Source: Streptomyces sp. NBC_01454
GTDB lineage: Bacteria > Actinomycetota > Actinomycetes > Streptomycetales > Streptomycetaceae
Direction: 5' to 3'
NCBI RefSeq assembly: GCF_036227565.1
Contig: NZ_CP109460.1
Span: 2,604,001-2,668,000, forward strand
Length of the DNA stretch: 64,000 nucleotides
In this document: positions 20,985-28,253 of the stretch, in pieces
Numbering within the stretch: position 1 is the stretch's first letter
Layout of the letters: each line of letters begins with the position of its first letter
Program-made: the position numbers and the translations under genes
Notes under the pieces: generated by a model
Told to the model about the DNA's origin: nothing
Database searches by the model: none
The model's input: only the letters and a program-made list of their open reading frames with translations

Positions 20985-22172
20985 TCAGAGGTATTCGGGA
21001 GCGGAGATGCCGAGCAGACGCAGGCCGTTGGCGAGCACCGTCCCGCCGGCTTCGGCAAGCGCCAGCCGGGCCCGGTGCACGGCCAAGGGTTTGTGCTCCC
21101 CGGCGGGCAGTGGCGGAAAGACGTCGTGCCAGCGGAAGTACGCGTCCGCCGTCGCCTCCAGATGCCGCACCACCCGGTCCGGCGCCCGCAGCCGCGCGGC
21201 GGCCTCGATGACGGAGGGATAGGTGGCGAGAAGCGTGAGGAACCCCTGAAGGGCGCGGTCGGGGGCGTCCGGCACCTGGGCCCCTTCGCCGGATGCGGGC
21301 CGTCGCGACACCGCATCCGGGACACCTGAAGCGCCCTCGGTCACGGAACGCCCCACGTCCCCCGGCTCCCCCGAAAATCCCAGCTCACCCGCGTTCCGCA
21401 CCAGCGCCCGGACCCGGGCATGCGCGTACTGCACCCGGAACCGCGGATTGCTCTCCCGCTGCACGGGCCGCTCCGGCAGCCGCACCGGATCGTGCGCGGC
21501 CGGCCGCAACAGCACCCAGCGCGCTTCGTCGGAGCCCAGGCGGTTGAGGAGGGCCGGGAGGTCGGCGGGGTCGGCGGGGTCGAGGGGGGCGACGGGGCCG
21601 CGGGCGTCGTTCGGCGGGGCGGAGACGGGGTGGGAGTCGGTCCGGGCCGGAACTCCGGCCGCCGCGTCGATTCGCGCGAGGGCCTCGGCCACCACTGCCT
21701 CGCGGGCACCGGCGGCGGCGCCTCGGGGGGCGGCCACGGGGCCGGGGCGGGTCGAGGAATCGGCGGCGGAAGCGGCAACACCAGCGGCCGCGGCAGTCCG
21801 GGGGCTCCCGGCGGTGCCGCTGCTGACACTCCGGTCCCCGTATCCGTCGCCCTGCGCCAGCACCTGCCGCACCAGGGCGACCTGCGCATCGTCCCCCAGC
21901 GTGAAATTCAGGAACCCCGGCCCGGCGATCTCGACCCGGGCGATCCCGGGGCTCCCGGCCAGCCGCTTCCGCAGAATCTCGGCCACCTCGCGGGCCGGCC
22001 GGCCCGCCGGCTTGGCGAGCTGCAGCGCGACATTGGAGGCGTAGTCCCCACATCCGGGCCGCGGCGGCGGCTGCACCACGATCCGCGCCGGCACGGTCAC
22101 GGAGAGCTCCTGCTCCTCCACCGCGCCACGCACGGAGCGCAGGACGGTACGGGAGAGCTCAGCGGGGGTCAC
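20985..22172 (-). CDS. nrtL: ArgS-related anticodon-binding protein (NrtL-type) without catalytic domain
   Basis: 395 residues made of the two tRNA-contacting ends of arginyl-tRNA synthetase. Residues ~1-90 match the N-terminal additional domain (RPGCGDYASNVALQLAK, GPGFLNFTL). Residues ~240-395 match the DALR anticodon-binding domain (NPRFRVQYAHARVRALVRNA ... PEYL). Between them is a ~150-residue Ala/Pro/Gly-rich linker with no HIGH or KMSKS motif, so it cannot charge tRNA. The start is GTG at 22172, supported by a TACGCT -10 six nucleotides before it (leaderless). It sits 25 nt upstream of lysA and 0.95 kb from tRNA-Arg. Role unknown. Confidence 0.85.
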   Translation of the reverse strand: MTPAELSRTVLRSVRGAVEEQELSVTVPARIVVQPPPRPGCGDYASNVALQLAKPAGRPAREVAEILRKRLAGSPGIARVEIAGPGFLNFTLGDDAQVALVRQVLAQGDGYGDRSVSSGTAGSPRTAAAAGVAASAADSSTRPGPVAAPRGAAAGAREAVVAEALARIDAAAGVPARTDSHPVSAPPNDARGPVAPLDPADPADLPALLNRLGSDEARWVLLRPAAHDPVRLPERPVQRESNPRFRVQYAHARVRALVRNAGELGFSGEPGDVGRSVTEGASGVPDAVSRRPASGEGAQVPDAPDRALQGFLTLLATYPSVIEAAARLRAPDRVVRHLEATADAYFRWHDVFPPLPAGEHKPLAVHRARLALAEAGGTVLANGLRLLGISAPEYL

Positions 22173-22178
22173 AGGACA

Positions 22179-22184
22179 AGCGTA
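22179..22184 (-). promoter_or_regulatory. -10 element of leaderless nrtL
   Basis: TACGCT on the minus strand ends exactly 6 nt before the GTG start. There is no SD sequence. The -35 match is weak. Confidence 0.5.
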
Positions 22185-22371
22185 TGGGAGACCGGGGGTA
22201 CCCATGCGACCCGGTTTCGCCCTGTGGACAGTCGGCATGCCGATACGCACAGCGATACGAGGTCGAACCGATCAGCGTGCGGGGCCGCTCAGCGGTTCAT
22301 CAGTGGTTCAGCGGTAGGTGCACCGGTCAGCGGCCGGCGGACGGACCAGGGCGCCTCTCCCGCCACGTCCC

Positions 22372-22893
22372 CTACTCCCCACCCGCGTCCACCATGCCCA
22401 CCCCACCGGACGTCGCGACCCCACCGGACGAAGCACCACGCTCCGCCACTCCCCCGCCCCCGTCGCTTTCCCCGTCCTCGTCGTCGGCACCGCCCTCGGG
22501 CCCGCGCTGTCGCTGCCGTCCCTCGCGCACCAGCTTCCCCACGGTCCGCACCAGGTCCGCCGGCTCGAACGGCTTCGCCAGAAACGCGTCCACCCCCACC
22601 GACTCCCCGTTGTCCACCTCGCCTTGGGTACACGCACTGACGATGGCGATGGGGATGTCCCACGTCCGCGGATCGGCGCGCAACCGCGCCGCGGTGTGCA
22701 GACCGTTGAGTCGCGGCATCACGACGTCAAGGGTCACGACATCAGGTCTCACGTGGTGCACGACATCCAGACACTCGGCACCATCAGCCGCGGTCACGAC
22801 CTCGAAGCCCTCCAGCTCGAGATTGACCCTGATCAACTGCCGGATCACCTTGTTGTCATCGACTACAAGGATCCGACCGGACAAGCCAGGCAC
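22372..22893 (-). CDS. single-domain response regulator (receiver only)
   Basis: 173 residues: a receiver domain over ~1-122 followed by a Gly/Glu/Asp-rich disordered tail. The acidic pair is in VVDDNKVIR, the phosphoacceptor Asp in VTLDVVMPRLNG and the conserved Lys in FLAKPFEPADL. No output domain and no adjacent kinase. GTG start at 22893 is fixed by TAGTCT six nucleotides upstream, so the transcript is probably leaderless. It lies between nrtL and tRNA-Arg. It may act through protein contacts or as a phosphorelay node. Confidence 0.9.
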   Translation of the reverse strand: MPGLSGRILVVDDNKVIRQLIRVNLELEGFEVVTAADGAECLDVVHHVRPDVVTLDVVMPRLNGLHTAARLRADPRTWDIPIAIVSACTQGEVDNGESVGVDAFLAKPFEPADLVRTVGKLVREGRQRQRGPEGGADDEDGESDGGGGVAERGASSGGVATSGGVGMVDAGGE

Positions 22894-22899
22894 ACCATG

Positions 22900-22905
22900 A
22901 GACTA
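22900..22905 (-). promoter_or_regulatory. -10 element of the leaderless receiver gene
   Basis: TAGTCT on the minus strand, 6 nt before the GTG start. Confidence 0.5.
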
Positions 22906-23089
22906 GGACCCCACCTGCGACTGCGTCCCGGTTTTCCCCACTTCCGCCCCCGTGTGAGGGACCTTTCCCCGACCACCACCGCCACTCGCCACCCATGCGC
23001 TAGGAACCGGGGAATCCCTCTCCCACCCCCCGCCGACTCCCTCCCCCGCCACCCGCGAAACCTGTTCATGAACACCCCATCAGAGCTGG

Positions 23090-23095
23090 TAGGGT
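23090..23095 (+). promoter_or_regulatory. -10 element of the tRNA-Arg promoter
   Basis: TAGGGT, 31 nt before the mature tRNA 5' end, giving a start near 23102 and a ~25-nt leader. The -35 region (around TTCATGAA) is a poor match. Confidence 0.5.
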
Positions 23096-23126
23096 TCTAC
23101 CCGTCGCCGCACAAACCGGCGACAAC

Positions 23127-23198
23127 GCCCCCGTAGCTCAGGGGATAGAGCAACGGCCTCCGGAGCCGTGTGCGCAGGTTCGAATCCTGCCGGGGGCA
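23127..23198 (+). tRNA. tRNA-Arg (anticodon CCG)
   Basis: A 72-nt cloverleaf: acceptor GCCCCCG / CGGGGGC with discriminator A, D arm GCTCAGGGGATAGAGC, anticodon stem ACGGC/GCCGT with loop CTCCGGA (anticodon CCG, reads CGG), T arm with GGTTCGAATCC. CCA is not encoded. The plus strand differs from the neighbouring minus-strand genes. Confidence 0.97.
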
Positions 23199-23252
23199 CT
23201 CCAGCAAGAGCAGTGTGAAACACCCGCTGACCTGCTGAAGTGCCAGACTTCG

Positions 23253-23285
23253 AGAGCCGGACCCAGTCCCACTGGGTCCGGCTCT
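23253..23285. terminator. terminator after tRNA-Arg
   Basis: A perfect 15-bp stem AGAGCCGGACCCAGT / ACTGGGTCCGGCTCT with a CCC loop, followed by TTTGT on the plus strand. It is placed 55 nt past the tRNA. Confidence 0.85.
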
Positions 23286-23871
23286 TTGTCGTTCCCTCGC
23301 CGTCGGTCGCGAGTGAGGGGCGAGCCCGGTCCCGCCAGAGGGCCATGGCGAAGCCGCCCGGAACGAAGAATCCGCCCGGAACGAAGAATCCGCCCGGAAC
23401 GAAGAAGACAGAGCAATCGGTGTCAGCGTTTTTGAAACGATCAGGGAATCAACCGGGCGCATCGTTCACGAGATCGGATACGACCAGAGCTCTACCTGAA
23501 CCTCCCCAGCTTTGACCGCTGCACAGGCGACTTGGTGGCCACGCAGGTGCCCGAGCGATGGATGACCGGTGGGGACTCGACTCACCCCGTTTTTTTCGGC
23601 GATCGAATTGCTTCCTTCGCAGCTGGAAAACGGGACGTGGCGAAGCCTTTCCCCGCACGGCATTTTCAGGTGCGGGCCGCCGTGTGCGGTATGCCGTAAG
23701 TCGCAATGCAACTCGACTCGCCCGGAATGAGGGGGAGTCGAGCTGGAAGGTGCGGGCCGGGAGCGAGGGACGGCGAGGCTTCCGTCGCCGGCGTCGCATC
23801 AACACAGCGACCGGGCACCGGGCTCGGCGGCCGTACGCCCGGTCGGAGCGGAAGAGGAGATTCCGTTGGGG
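23286..23871. other. gene-poor region between tRNA-Arg and the P450
   Basis: About 590 nt with no credible gene. Composition is visibly less G/C-rich, with runs such as GTTTTTTTCGG, and no consistent codon bias. It holds a 3 x 18-bp tandem repeat (23354-23407) and a small inverted repeat CTCGACTC ... GAGTCGAG near 23714-23745. The tRNA-flanking position and composition could reflect an old integration scar, but no integrase or duplicated tRNA end was seen. Confidence 0.5.
23354..23407. repeat. three tandem copies of an 18-bp unit
   Basis: CCGCCCGGAACGAAGAAT is present twice exactly and a third time with only the last base changed. It can be read on the plus strand as PPGTKN repeats and on the minus strand as SSFRAD repeats; neither frame looks like a gene. 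Confidence 0.85.
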
Positions 23872-25158
23872 TCAGCCGTCCAACCGCACCGGCAGCGACT
23901 CGATGCCGTAGACGATGGATAGTTTGCGGAATTCGAGGTCCTCCGGCTTGGCGGCCAGGCGCATGTGGGGGAAGCGGCGTACCAGGGCGGGGTAGGCGGC
24001 GCGGAGTTCCATGCGGGCGAGTTCGGCGCCCACGCAGCGGTGGATGCCGTAGCCGAAGGCGAGGTGGGAGGGGACGTTGCGGGAGGGGTCGAACCGTTCC
24101 ATGTCCGGGCCGATTTTTCCGTCGCGGTCCGCGCCGCTCAGTGAGCACAGCACCACATCTCCGGCGGTGATCTGGACACCGCCGATTTCCAGGTCCTCGC
24201 GGGCGAAGCGCGGGAAGGCGACCTGTACGACGGTCAGGTAGCGGAGGAGTTCCTCGACGTAGCGGTCGACGACGTCGTCACCGTCGTTCAGGGCCGCGAA
24301 GTGCTTGGGGTCCTGGAGGAGGACCAGGGCGCCGAGGGCCAGCATGCTGGCGGTGGTTTCGAAGCCGCCGGTCAGGACGCCGTCGGCGAGGCCCGCCAGC
24401 TCTTCGTCGCTGACCGAGTCGCCGTGTTCCTTCACGATCATCCCGAGCAGACCGTCACCCGGGTTTTCACGCTGCTTCTTGACGATGTCCCGGAAATAGG
24501 AAAGGGATTCCGATATGGCACCGAAGGAGGCATTGGCTCCGCTGAAAAGGTCGAAGCGGGCGGCGCTGAGGCGCTCGAAGTCGGCGCGGTCCTCGTAAGG
24601 GACGCCGAGGAGTTCGCAAATGACGAGGGAGGGGATGGGCAGGGCGAAAGAGTGGACGATGTCGACCGGGTCGCCGTCCTTGCCCGCCTTTTCCATGGCG
24701 TCGAGCTGCTCCTCGACGATCTCGTGGATGCGGGGGGTGAGCCTGCTGAGCCGGCGCATGGTGAATTCGGGCGTCAGGAGGCGCCGGAGGCGGGTGTGCA
24801 CCGGCGGGTCGGCGAATCCCAGCCCGCCGGGGTTCTGTTCGGCACCCGCGCCGGCCTTGCCGACGAGGTTGGTGAAGTCCGAACTGAAGGCATTGGCCTT
24901 TCCCAGTACCGCCTTGACCTCGTCGTAGCCGGTGACCAGCCAGACGTTGGCGGCTATGGGCACGGGAAGCCTGCTGACGGGCTCCGCCTCCCGGACGGCC
25001 GCCAAATCGCCCACGGGGTCGAGACCATCGCGCCGCAATGGCATCAGGACGGACTCGGGCAAGAAAGACATTCGAGACAGGTCGAATCCCTTCCTGCGCG
25101 TTCTCGCCAGATACATACGGCCGGCCCAGGCGATGATCCGGGAACGGAGAGTCGTCAT
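23872..25158 (-). CDS. cytochrome P450
   Basis: Heme monooxygenase, 428 residues, a usual length for soluble bacterial P450s. Motifs: I-helix GGFETTAS (acid-alcohol pair E-T), K-helix ExxR in EELLR, and the heme loop FGYGIHRCVGAEL with the thiolate Cys near residue 375. No ferredoxin, reductase or pathway gene is adjacent, so redox partners must come from elsewhere and the substrate is unknown. Start ATG at 25158 has no clear SD. It is preceded by a long gene-poor region and followed by the tRNA-side gap. Confidence 0.93.
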   Translation of the reverse strand: MTTLRSRIIAWAGRMYLARTRRKGFDLSRMSFLPESVLMPLRRDGLDPVGDLAAVREAEPVSRLPVPIAANVWLVTGYDEVKAVLGKANAFSSDFTNLVGKAGAGAEQNPGGLGFADPPVHTRLRRLLTPEFTMRRLSRLTPRIHEIVEEQLDAMEKAGKDGDPVDIVHSFALPIPSLVICELLGVPYEDRADFERLSAARFDLFSGANASFGAISESLSYFRDIVKKQRENPGDGLLGMIVKEHGDSVSDEELAGLADGVLTGGFETTASMLALGALVLLQDPKHFAALNDGDDVVDRYVEELLRYLTVVQVAFPRFAREDLEIGGVQITAGDVVLCSLSGADRDGKIGPDMERFDPSRNVPSHLAFGYGIHRCVGAELARMELRAAYPALVRRFPHMRLAAKPEDLEFRKLSIVYGIESLPVRLDG

Positions 25159-25280
25159 GACGCTAATACTGCCTTTCGTCGAGGGGGACGGTCACCCGCG
25201 CTCCACGGCCCACAACAGGCGGGACGGCACGGGACCTCCACTCGGCGTGCACGGGTGTGACGTACGCCATAGCCCCTCGC

Positions 25281-25403
25281 TCACGGTGGTCGTGGCTCAG
25301 GTCCATGCCATCGACCGATGTCTTCGGTCATCCGCATCAGCGTGACGAGCTCGGCCTCGGCCTTCTTCTTCTCTTCGGTCTGGACGAGTTTACAAAGTGC
25401 CAT
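25281..25403 (-). CDS. possible 40-residue charged peptide, unknown
   Basis: ATG at 25403 to TGA at 25281, bounded upstream by an in-frame stop. The middle (TEEKKKAEAELVTLMRMTED) is strongly amphipathic and charged, and its codons are G/C-ending, as in real genes, whereas both ends are not. No SD is evident. It could be a small helical protein or the remnant of a larger gene. I do not recognise a family. Confidence 0.25.
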   Translation of the reverse strand: MALCKLVQTEEKKKAEAELVTLMRMTEDIGRWHGPEPRPP

Positions 25404-25479
25404 TGGACGCGTTCACGGAACAACCCGGAATGCCCCTGAGTCACCCCGGGACGGCCCCTGATTCTCCCCTGATGTGCCC

Positions 25480-25584
25480 CATGACCCCTCGGCCATGACC
25501 GAGGGTCGATGACCGACGGCCGATGACCGACGGCTCATGGCCGACGACCGACGACTGATGGCTGATGGCTGATGGCTGATGGCC
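25480..25584. repeat. tandem repeat with 7/14-bp period
   Basis: Six imperfect 14-bp units (for example GATGACCGACGGCC, GATGACCGACGGCT) run from 25480 to 25563 and pass into 7-bp units (GATGGCT, GATGGCT, GATGGCC) up to 25584. The fixed phase over 105 bp shows it arose by tandem duplication. Confidence 0.8.
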
Positions 25585-25797
25585 GCAGCGTCGGGCCCCA
25601 GCACTGGCCCCTCGGACCCGCAGTCCTGCACCTCCCTGCACCCCCGCCGGCCTGGCGCACGCGCCTGCGTCACCTCCGGGCGGCTCAACCGCGCTCCGGC
25701 GGCGGCCAGTTGGAGGGCCCCTCCGCGCCCTGGGAAGCACCTCCCGGCCCAGCGGCAGCCTCAGCATCCCTACCCACCCGTTACACACCGTGACGAG

Positions 25798-25826
25798 TTG
25801 CGTACCATCCGGTGCCTCTCTAGCGT
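25798..25826 (+). promoter_or_regulatory. promoter TTGCGT-17-TAGCGT
   Basis: A -35-like TTGCGT and -10 TAGCGT with an ideal 17-bp spacer. The start would be near 25833, leaving about 200 nt of leader before the SH3-domain gene. Confidence 0.5.
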
Positions 25827-26034
25827 GAAAGGAGAAGCGAGGCAGTCGGCAGGGCGCGTTGCGGGAGCGTGGCGCGTGGCAGGCAGGAGCCGCACTCGCT
25901 GCCGGGGAAGGGTGCGATGAGCACCGCCGGCGGGGCACAGGCCCCGGCCCGTCCGTCAGGTGACGCCCGGTGACATCACTCGATCCACCCCGCAGGGACT
26001 CCCCTGAGGCTCTCCCCTTCGCAGGAGGAAGCGC

Positions 26035-26394
26035 ATGTTTCCGAAGCCGAAGACCGGCCTGGCCGGTGCGTTCGCCCTGTGCGTGCTGTCCGGTGCGCTG
26101 AGCGGGGCCGTCGTGGCAGGTCCGGTGCAGGCGGCCGACGGCGATGACAGCCTCGCCCCGTACGAGGCGCATATCGTCGCCAGGGCGGGGGTGGTGCTGC
26201 GTACGGGGCCGAGCAACGAGTACCGCGCGGTGGGCTCGAAGGGCTATGGGGCGGTGGTGGGGATCGTCTGCAGGCTCAACGGGCAGAAGATCGAGGGCAA
26301 CCGGGTCTGGTACAAGCTCAGCGACTCCTCGTACGTCTGGTCCTCGGAGCGCCACATCGTGCGTGTCGGGGAGGAGCCGCCCCGCTGGTGCTGA
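26035..26394 (+). CDS. secreted SH3-like domain protein
   Basis: 119 residues. There is a Sec signal peptide (about 1-33, basic start, hydrophobic core, AxA-type end GPVQAAD) and then one bacterial SH3 (SH3b) domain: ARAGVVLRTGPSNEYRAVGSKGYGAVV ... WYKLSDSSYVWSSERHIV is interrupted only by a short loop. Such domains often bind cell-wall peptide. The start ATG at 26035 has AGGAGGAA upstream. No enzyme domain is attached. It lies upstream of the SEDS/PBP pair on the same strand. Confidence 0.85.
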   Translation: MFPKPKTGLAGAFALCVLSGALSGAVVAGPVQAADGDDSLAPYEAHIVARAGVVLRTGPSNEYRAVGSKGYGAVVGIVCRLNGQKIEGNRVWYKLSDSSYVWSSERHIVRVGEEPPRWC

Positions 26395-26536
26395 GGCGCC
26401 CGGACGGAGCGCATGGGGCGCCCCTGGGGCATCCCCGGTCCCGGTGTCCGGGGCGTGCGGCGGTGTGGGCGCCCCGGACGCCACGGACGCCCCGGACGCC
26501 GTATCCGACATAACGGAAATAGCGGCCGCCGCTTGC

Positions 26537-26542
26537 TACGTT
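26537..26542 (+). promoter_or_regulatory. -10 element of the leaderless SEDS gene
   Basis: TACGTT ends 7 nt before the ATG at 26550. No SD is present. Confidence 0.45.
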
Positions 26543-26549
26543 GCCAGGC

Positions 26550-28253
26550 ATGACGGCAATGGCAAGGGCGGCCGCCGCGCGCCCGTTGGACACTCCCCCA
26601 CCGTTGCCGCTACTGCCCAGGCGACGCGGCGTCGAACTGGCCCTCCTGGCCGGCGCCGTGCTCATCAGCGTCTGCGGGTACGTCGTCGTGGGGCTCGCCC
26701 GGTGGCATGCGCTGCCGGGCGGTGCGCTGCGGTACGGCGCGGGGCTCGGCGGGCTCGCGCTGCTGGCGCATCTCGCCGTCCGCTTCCGCGCGCCGTACGC
26801 CGATCCGCTGCTGCTGCCCACCGCGGTGCTGCTCAACGGGCTCGGGCTGGTGCTGATCTTCCGGCTCGATCTGGACACCCCGGCGGACCACGCCGCGCCC
26901 ACCCAGCTCATGTGGTCGACGGTCGGTTTCGTGCTCTTCATCGCGGTGGTGGTGCTGCTGGACGACCACCGGAGGCTGCAGCGCCACGCCGCCCGCTGTG
27001 CGGGGCTCGCGCTGCTGCTCATGGCCTCGCCGATCCTCTTCCCCGCCGTCAACGGGGCGAAGATCTGGATCCGGCTCGCCGGATTCTCCATTCAGCCGGG
27101 TGAGTTCGCCAAGGTATTGATCACCGTCTTCTTCGCGGCCTACCTTGCGGCCAACCGCGGCGTGCTGGCGCGCACCGGGCGCAGTATGGGGCGGCTGCAG
27201 CTGCCGGCCGGCCGGGTGCTCGGGCCGGTCGTGGCGATCTGGCTGGTCAGCGTGGCCGTGCTGGTCCTCGAACGCGATCTGGGGACCTCGCTGCTGTTCT
27301 TCGGGATCTTTGTCGTGCTGCTGTACGTGGCCACCGGGCGGACCGGCTGGATCGCGGTCGGGCTGCTTCTGGCGGGCATCGGGGCGGCCGCCGTCGGCAC
27401 GCTGGAGCCGCATGTGCACGGCCGGGTCGAGGACTGGCAGCATCCGTTCGCCGGTATCGCGGCGGGCCAGGGGCCCGGTCAGCTCGCCCAGTCGCTGTTC
27501 GCGTTCGCGGCCGGCGGGATGTTCGGCACCGGCCTCGGCCAGGGGCACTCGTATCTGATCGGCTTCGCCATGAAGTCCGACTTCATTCTGGCGACGCTCG
27601 GCGAGGAGCTCGGGCTGGCCGGGCTGACCGCGCTGTTCCTGCTGTACGCGCTGCTGGTGGCCCGCGGCTACCGGGCCGCGCTCGGTCTGCGGGACGCGTT
27701 CGGCAGCCTGCTGGCCGTGGGCCTCGCGGCGCTGCCCGCCCTCCAGGTCTTCGTCATCGCGGGCGGGGTGATGGGGCTGATCCCGCTGACGGGGATGGCG
27801 ATGCCGTTTCTCGCGCAGGGCGGGTCCTCCGTCGTCACCAACTGGATCATCGTCGCGCTGCTGCTGCGGATCAGTAACCGGGCGCGGATGCCGAGGGAGG
27901 AGGAGAGCGGCGCGGAGGGCGACGCCGGGGCGGGGAGCCCGGAGGCCGGGGCGGGGAGGGCGGCGGCGGGGCTTCCGGCGGACCCGGCCGGCAGCCGGCC
28001 GGCCGACGAGGCGGCGGCGCACGGCGGGAGCGGGGCGGGGAGCCTGGCCGGGCGGGACAGCCTGTTCGGGGCGGGCAGCTGGGTGGTGGGCTTCCTGAAA
28101 CCGACCGGTTCCCCGGCCCGGAGCCGGCCCCCGTCGGCCCCGTCGGCCCCGTCCTCCCCTTCGTCCGCACCGGCCCTGCCCCCCGCACCGGCCGCCCCCG
28201 CTGCACCGGCCGCCCCCGCCGATGACGCCTCCGCCCCGGAGGCCGGCCGGTGA
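26550..28253 (+). CDS. SEDS-family peptidoglycan glycosyltransferase (FtsW/RodA/SpoVE type)
   Basis: Multi-spanning polymerase that builds glycan strands from lipid II. It has 567 residues with about ten membrane spans. SEDS blocks include FAKVLITVFFAAYL, LVLERDLGTSLLFFGIF (with the catalytic Asp), the extracellular loop with WQHPFAGIAAGQGPGQLAQS, SDFILATLGEELGLAG and TGMAMPFLAQGGSS. After residue ~440 there is a ~125-residue cytoplasmic tail very rich in Ala, Pro, Gly and Ser. The start at ATG 26550 is preferred over TTG 26541. Its stop overlaps the next gene by 4 bp (GTGA), pairing it with a class B PBP. The lack of division-cluster neighbours suggests a paralogue of FtsW/RodA for sporulation or growth. 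Confidence 0.93.
   Translation: MTAMARAAAARPLDTPPPLPLLPRRRGVELALLAGAVLISVCGYVVVGLARWHALPGGALRYGAGLGGLALLAHLAVRFRAPYADPLLLPTAVLLNGLGLVLIFRLDLDTPADHAAPTQLMWSTVGFVLFIAVVVLLDDHRRLQRHAARCAGLALLLMASPILFPAVNGAKIWIRLAGFSIQPGEFAKVLITVFFAAYLAANRGVLARTGRSMGRLQLPAGRVLGPVVAIWLVSVAVLVLERDLGTSLLFFGIFVVLLYVATGRTGWIAVGLLLAGIGAAAVGTLEPHVHGRVEDWQHPFAGIAAGQGPGQLAQSLFAFAAGGMFGTGLGQGHSYLIGFAMKSDFILATLGEELGLAGLTALFLLYALLVARGYRAALGLRDAFGSLLAVGLAALPALQVFVIAGGVMGLIPLTGMAMPFLAQGGSSVVTNWIIVALLLRISNRARMPREEESGAEGDAGAGSPEAGAGRAAAGLPADPAGSRPADEAAAHGGSGAGSLAGRDSLFGAGSWVVGFLKPTGSPARSRPPSAPSAPSSPSSAPALPPAPAAPAAPAAPADDASAPEAGR

Larger units (their letters stand above)
25159..26034. other. gene-poor region between the P450 and the SH3 protein
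   Basis: 876 nt. It contains a possible 40-codon ORF (25281-25403, minus), a 7/14-bp tandem repeat (25480-25584), a good plus-strand promoter (25798-25826), and an 18-codon frame (25917-25973) behind GGGAAGGG that could be a leader peptide of the SH3 gene. Nothing else is recognised. Confidence 0.5.

Noticed and set aside
23127..23198. Active attachment site at tRNA-Arg
   Set aside because: No second copy of the tRNA 3' end and no integrase were seen in the window.
25480..25584. CRISPR array
   Set aside because: Units are 7-14 bp without spacers, and no cas gene is present.
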